Translations under genes and position numbers: made by a program
In this document: one piece after another, positions 58,649 through 64,000 of the stretch
Position numbering within the stretch: position 1 is the first letter of the stretch
Layout: the number at the start of each line of letters is the position of its first letter
Notes under the pieces: model-generated
Told to the model about the DNA's origin: nothing
Database searches by the model: none
What the model saw: the letters and a program-made list of their open reading frames with translations, nothing else
From: Hansfordia pulvinata
Taxonomy: Eukaryota > Ascomycota > Sordariomycetes > Xylariales
Direction: 5' to 3'
NCBI GenBank assembly: GCA_006538405.1
Contig: BJKQ01000001.1
Span: 3,224,001 to 3,288,000 of the forward strand
Length of the DNA stretch: 64,000 nucleotides

Positions 58649-61211
58649 TCATTGATATAAACCGCCCATTCCGTTGCCGCCCATGCCGCCACCCATCACG
58701 TTTCCGCCCATACCGTTGCCTCCCATTCCTTGCCCGCCCATTCCCTGTCCGCCCATCCCGTTCCCTGGCATGCTGTTCATGGGACTCATCCCGCTCATAT
58801 CGTGAGGCATGGCAGGGGTCATACCCGGCCAGACTTGCTGATACTGGTTCATATCAGGCGTTGGCTGGCTGTGGTGTGCATTGTACATAGGTGGAGCCTG
58901 GGGGATTCGAGGGTGAGGTCCAGGGGGGATGTCAGCATGTCCCCGCCCGTCATGGTGTTAATCATGAACGAAAAGTCGGCGCCCATGCCATTTCCGTCCC
59001 ACTGGCTCTGCAGAGTCGTGATGCCGTCTTGCACGTTCGGACCAAGGTTGACCGGGTTGCGAGGCTGGTGTTTGCCCTGGGCTATCAGGGTGAGCATGGC
59101 CGACTTGATGCGCTCAAACAGATCCCGGTACTTGCGAGCTGACGGATAGCGCTCTGTGACAATATACAGGAGAATTTGGCAGTCCGTCAGGGGCCCGTCC
59201 ACACTGAGAAAGTTGGGAGGTGCCAGCCAGGCGCAGTAGATCAAAGTGAGGCCTGGGCGGTCAGCATATTCCCGTGACGTCGATTTGGGGATCTTACCTG
59301 CGAGGAACATGGATTGGATGGAAAGGGCAGAAAACCCAATGGGGAATTTCTGGTGGATGCGCCGATAGTCGACGATGATGCCCGCACACGCATCTGCACA
59401 CAGCTTGACGAAATGCATGTTGACGGGGGTCTCAGCCAAGGAAGGATACAGCAGGAAGCGGACGCAGCGGTAGTAGTGGATTGTGAACAGCTCGGAGCCT
59501 TCGTAGGCAGCGTCATTCTTCTGCACGTAAGTTTTGGATTCTTCGGGAATTGTGTCGTTCCAGCGATTCAGCTGGTCCAGGAAAGACTGGACGGTCGCAT
59601 CCGTCACGGTATCGCTGCGATCGACACGATAGATGACGTGCTGAATGTTCGACTCGATCTGCTTCAGCCGCAACCGATGAATAAAGGACGTCAGTGAGTT
59701 TCTGGGAAATGCCGGGACGTCGGAAACACGCAGGGCGGCTTGCTGCACCACTGCCTCGTTGGTTTCCTCTTCGGCGATATCCAAGGGGAACTCGGCGTCG
59801 ATGTCGTGATCCGAGATAGAAGGGGGTCTGCCGATAGCAATCGAGATATCTCTGTCGAGGAAGTAGGTCGTCCAGAAGCGGCGCTTGTTCATTTCATATT
59901 CCAGGCTCGGTGCTTGCCGCTTGGGGCGCCTGTGTAGCCCGAGCTCAATGCACAGGCGCACAGCGGCACCGACGTAGGTCCAGGCACCTGGATCGCGGGG
60001 CGCTCTGGTGCAGTACAGAGCCATCAGAATCAGATACTCCAACGTTCTAGAGTCTCGGAGGTCGAGCATTGTGTCCATGTCCTCGAAGGCCACTTCGAAA
60101 TGCTGATCACTGAAAAAGTGGCCCATCTCGCCCGAAGATTCGAGCCACCTGCCGCTCACCGCGTATATCAAGTGCAGGACTATGCGGTCAGCCTCATCCA
60201 TGTTGTTCTCTCGGTTGTTGTGAAGGTGCATGACCCGCGAGGTGTGCATCACGGGATACCGCGTGGCAATGTGTCTGAACCAGCCCTGCATGAGTCTTTC
60301 TGCGACATTGTCGGAGAGCAGAGGCACTCCTATCACCTCTCCAGCCTGGGTCGAGTAAACCGACTTGGGTGCTGGATCATCGTCGCCCTCGACTGCATGG
60401 TCGTCGTGTGCGGAGCCCGAGCCCCGTTGGTTTTGGACGACGGAGGAAAGCACGCGCCCGATAGAGATGTTGGACGAGGCCCCTACGTAATGCCCCGAAG
60501 CTGAGAGAGACAGGTCGCGGACTGCCGAGAGCAAGTCGTTGCCTTCGTCATCTGATGTCGCTTGGGCTGCTGGCGGCGTCTGGCCCGACCCAGGGATGGC
60601 AGACTGAGAGCCTGGCGCTGCAGATGCAGTCGCCTGTCCCAGGCGTTGTATGTGATCAGTGCCAATCCCAACGTGCCCTAGCGAGGCCAGGTAGCCCTCG
60701 AGCTCTGTTACCCGCTGCTCCAGGGCCTTGATGTATAGTTTCTTTTCGCCGGCCGCGGGAACAAGCGGAACGATGTATACTGTGACTGTTCTTAGCGCGT
60801 GCAACGCGAGAGGGAGCCGGGGCTGCTTACCACATTTCAAAGATAGGCGAGCACAAGATGCACATGCCGGTCTTTGGCCGTCACACTGTAATCACGTATC
60901 ATCATCAGCAACCGGTCCATTACTTGAACTTGGGAAGATCCCGGATCCATTGGGACTTGTCCAGAGCTCTGGATCATCTGAAGGTCTCACCTTTTGTTTG
61001 CGACTTTTACACCTCTGGGAACCGTCCGTTAGCACATGGCCTTGAGCATGAAGGTTGCTTGGCATACCTGACAGGCGAGCGCAACGCGGTCTCGTTTGGC
61101 TGACTTGCGCTGTGCGAGGGTTTGCTCCGGAATGTGTGCCGTCGGAGACTGGCCGGGGCCCGCATCCCCGGCGTCGGGAGACGAGCCCGGAGGCTCGACT
61201 TTTGTCGACAT
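58649..61211 (-). CDS. Zn2Cys6 fungal transcription factor (needs one extra base near 58911)
   Basis: Exons 61068-61211, 60992-61015, 60831-60885, 59298-60779 and 58649-59252; with one added base, 769 residues. The zinc cluster is assembled from three exons: ACQ|RCKSRKQK|CDGQRPACASC and LSLKC. A coiled-coil dimerisation segment (KALEQRVTELEGYLASLG) follows. The fungal-specific transcription factor domain covers about 180-500 (YPVMHTSRVMHLH, LHRRPKRQAPSLEYEMNKRR, DISIAIGRPPSI). The C-terminus is rich in Gly-Met pairs. The long frame ends falsely at 58849 unless one C is added to the CCC run (plus strand GGG, 58911-58913), which gives LTPRIPQAPPMYNAHH. Target genes are not known; it faces the ABCA-type gene tail to tail. 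Confidence 0.85.
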
Positions 61212-64000
61212 GAGTGCGACGCGTGGAACCCGGAAGCGGTTCTCTATGGCAGAAGTCGGGTCCTATTTGCTTGCGCGGCGATCGTAACTATGATTCGGTC
61301 GAGAACGAGCCGAGTGGATATGCCTGGATGCAGAGACGGAAGCTGGCGCCCGATGAGCAAGTAGCTGATGCCGACGGCAGCTTGCAAAGCTGGGCAACGG
61401 TGATCAGGTACGGTGGCTATCCGAGACTGCTCATGTGATGTTCTCGGAGACGCGGCTCACAGAGACAAATCGATGAAAGCGCGGCCCCGCTGCCGTAATG
61501 GGTGCAGGTAAGCAAGCCAAGCTCCAGTGCGTCTGGATGGCTGAGTTACTGGGGGGGAAATGGCGTTGGATTCGCGCAGAAGCAAGCGCATCTGACGGGC
61601 TGGAGGACAGGGACCTGGGCTCTCCTGGCGAAGCTCACCGAGATGGAGGAATGGGCAGGTCCCAGCACACGACACGATTGCGCGGATGCGGGGGATGTGA
61701 CAGCCCTCACGCGTACGCTTCGCAAGCTACAGGGACGCTGCTGGGAGTCGCGAAGGGGCCAAGACGGACCGAGATAGCGAGAGACAACAGCAGAGGCAGA
61801 AGCAGCAACTTTGGAGGACAGGGCGAGCTATCGGCGTGGCGGGCGGCAAGCAGAGACAGCTGAGAGGTGGCGGCGTGTCGTTGTGTTTGGGTTGGGTGGG
61901 GTTAGAAGGGCGGCGCGGAGCTGGACGGAGACGGGGTAGAGATGGCGGATCTCTTGTCGACAGGGACCCGGGCGAGGCGCCGGGGGCTACACGGCGACAC
62001 GGGGATGCGAAGGCGTGCGGTTGCAAGGTGGTGGCGCGCCAGGCGATACGGCAGAGGTCGCCGGGGAGCTGGAGGTGTGTGAAGGTGGCAGAGCAGCACA
62101 AAAGCGCCGACGGCGTCCGTCGATGGCGGGGATGACCGTGGGATCCCTGCTCTACGTACCTACGTACCTTACCTTACCTACGAGTACGGAGCATTTTGCT
62201 GTCCAAGGCTGCTCTACCCTATGGACTCTCCAAAGGGGCGTTGAGAGGCCCCTGCGTATTCGTACCTGACCTCCACAATACACTGCCTTACCTGCTGGGG
62301 CTGGGGGGATTTGTGCCCGCGGGCTAGTGGACAGTGTCAGCGACAGTGCTGAGCTCTTGACCAGGTGCGGCAGCACAGCCAGTGTTTCTAGTCCGACTGT
62401 CGGGCGCCTCTGCGTTGAGCAAAGCCGTTTTCAGAGGCGGGATGTGGGGGCCTAACTACAATGGACGTAGAGCGGGATGAACGCTTGCGGACACGCACGG
62501 AGAAGTCGCGGCTTGCCCGTGGCTTCCATTGCGGCTTGCGGCGCCGTGTTGGGCCGGCAGATGGCAGATCCAATCGATCTGGCGGCAGTTGTAGGAGTAC
62601 CAGCGCCTCCCGTGGCGTAACTTGGTGTCGGGTCGTACCCTGGTACTTCCACGTGCCTCACCGGCCGCCTGCATCCATTCCAAATCACATGTGGCAGCTG
62701 CCAGCTCGACGTCGGCCAGTTCAGCCCAACGCCCAGGCTCAAGTCGCCAATCCAGAATTCGCGATGAACGGGCCGCTGACGATGGACCGACCGACGGGCC
62801 ATTGGCAAATATCAACGGCAGCACCGAAACACCATAGACCACCCCACGCCTGGAGCCGTGGATCACCAAGGCGGGTAACAGTCGTGACTCGCGTCGGTGA
62901 CGACATGCGCGAGATGGGCCTGGTTCTGTCACGTCCCCTTGGCCAATTCCCCTCACTGCCTTTCGTCCGGGGCTGGTGTTGTGGCTGGTGCCAGGCTTTC
63001 AAGCTAATGAGGTTAGACAGAATCCGGTCGATTCCGACAGGGGGGCCACAGCGGGCGGGAGTGGAAGAATGGAACATCTTTGATGGAAGTATTCGCCCCT
63101 GGCGCGGGCATCGCAAACCAACTCGTCGAGCCAAGCTCGCGTTGACGAAGCGAACCCTTGAATACCCCCGGTTGTCGCGCGAGGTCCCAGACCGCTCAGC
63201 CGCCACGAGGCACGTCGATCGACCTAGCAGCCTCGCTTGTGTCTCCCTTGCCTGGGCGACGCCGGCTTGCCAATAGGTAACACGATGGTTGGGGTTGCAT
63301 TCGGAGCGGCCCGGCGATCCAACGCAACCACGGTGCAACGACGACAACAGTGCTGAAGATGGCCTCGGGCTGGGCACCTGCCAGCGAACAGACCGGTACC
63401 GATGCGAGCCAGCCAGCAACAACAACGACAAGCCAGTATCGTGACGATGATGTGCTCTCGTTCTCGTTCTCGTTCTCATTGATCCCGATGGTCAATGCAT
63501 TGGACCTCGACCCAACTGGGACGGCGGCGCAGCTGCACTCTTGTCAATGGATTTCTCGGGGGTGACGCGGGCCAGGCAAGGCCGACCAAGGCTGGGCTGA
63601 TGCATGCCCAGCAACCGTCGCGACTTTCCGGGAGGGGCGCCGCTTTCATACATATACTGGATCTGGGGACGCGGGACGCGGAACCCGGAACGCGGGAGGG
63701 GGAATGGGATGGAAAAAGTCACAAGGCGACATTTATCGTCGCTGATTCGGGAGTCAGCATTGTCAGCTTCCGATGGCCAATGACGGCTAGAAGCCCTGGC
63801 GTGCCGAAAGACAGGGACCGGCGGCGCGTCATCCGAATCTTCGGGACCAGTTGTGGCCAGGCGTGGCAGACCAAACGCCAGAACGCGGCCACGAGATCCC
63901 GCCACGCCCGCCTGTCGACGGCCAGCTGGGGATCCCCACAGCCCAGCCAGTGGTAGCCAGCCTCACGCGCCGCAAGTCGGGCCCCAGCAGAAACAATGTC
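61212..64000. other. Upstream region of the Zn2Cys6 gene and beyond, no supported gene
   Basis: 2.8 kb without a convincing coding frame. Several frames of 100-270 codons overlap on both strands, without domains and with mutually shadowing composition. It contains a TACGAGTA octamer at 62179 within a CTACGTACC-rich stretch (62150-62190) and a hexamer repeat at 63457. A gene entering from the right edge cannot be excluded. Confidence 0.5.
63457..63480. repeat. CTCGTT hexanucleotide repeat, four units
   Basis: Three exact CTCGTT units and one CTCATT. In a minus frame they encode Asn-Glu repeats, which explains the odd start of a spurious 99-codon ORF. Confidence 0.9.

Noticed and set aside
62452..63479. 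Overlapping frames of 118-271 codons on both strands
   Set aside because: Mutual shadows without domains, signal peptides or plausible introns; a real gene could not be chosen among them.

Overview
This is GC-rich nuclear DNA from a filamentous ascomycete (Pezizomycotina; Sordariomycetes is my guess, with low certainty). The evidence is short GT-AG introns (about 45-190 nt, one of 381 nt), a Zn2Cys6 transcription factor, a rhodopsin-domain (SAT4-like) membrane protein, a vacuolar-type dipeptidyl aminopeptidase, an F-box/ankyrin protein, an ABCA-type transporter and eukaryotic RNA/ribosome factors. I saw no tRNA, rRNA, transposase, viral or CRISPR sequence. Nothing here looks prokaryotic.

Layout. 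1-2561 (-): C-terminally incomplete seven-helix rhodopsin-domain protein with a long disordered tail. 5968-8800 (-): dipeptidyl aminopeptidase. 10890-12677 (+): secreted polysaccharide deacetylase with two related N-terminal beta-rich modules. 13735-14537 (-): YbjQ-family protein. 17099-19164 (+): F-box/ankyrin protein. 21159-23774 (-): large disordered orphan with internal repeats. 25077-27666 (-): cullin-3. 28961-29533 (+): ZIM17 mitochondrial zinc-finger chaperone. 29830-37876 (-): UTP20. 38596-40308 (+): DRN1/CWF19-like. 41904-44417 (+): orphan multi-pass membrane protein. 45994-46845 (+): small secreted protein. 47556-48457 (-): BUD23. 49234-50141 (+): SVP26/TEX261. 52248-57710 (+): ABCA-type full transporter. 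58649-61211 (-): Zn2Cys6 regulator. The last 2.8 kb holds no gene I can support.

Gene relations. The region from 25 to 50 kb is mostly conserved housekeeping genes. There are divergent pairs that share upstream regions (CUL3/ZIM17, UTP20/DRN1, BUD23/SVP26). UTP20 and BUD23 both act in small-subunit ribosome biogenesis, DRN1 in RNA lariat turnover, ZIM17 in mitochondrial Hsp70 maintenance, SVP26 in ER-Golgi cargo export and CUL3 in ubiquitination. The remaining genes are secretory, membrane or regulatory genes with long intergenic spacers that contain simple repeats.

The most notable pattern is that six otherwise convincing genes (YbjQ, F-box/ankyrin, CUL3, BUD23, ABCA, Zn2Cys6 factor) are each exactly one base short. 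In nearly every case the break lies at or beside a short G or C run. Adding one base restores both the conserved motifs and a length divisible by three. A shared direction and context in unrelated genes points to homopolymer undercalling in the assembly, not to six pseudogenes.
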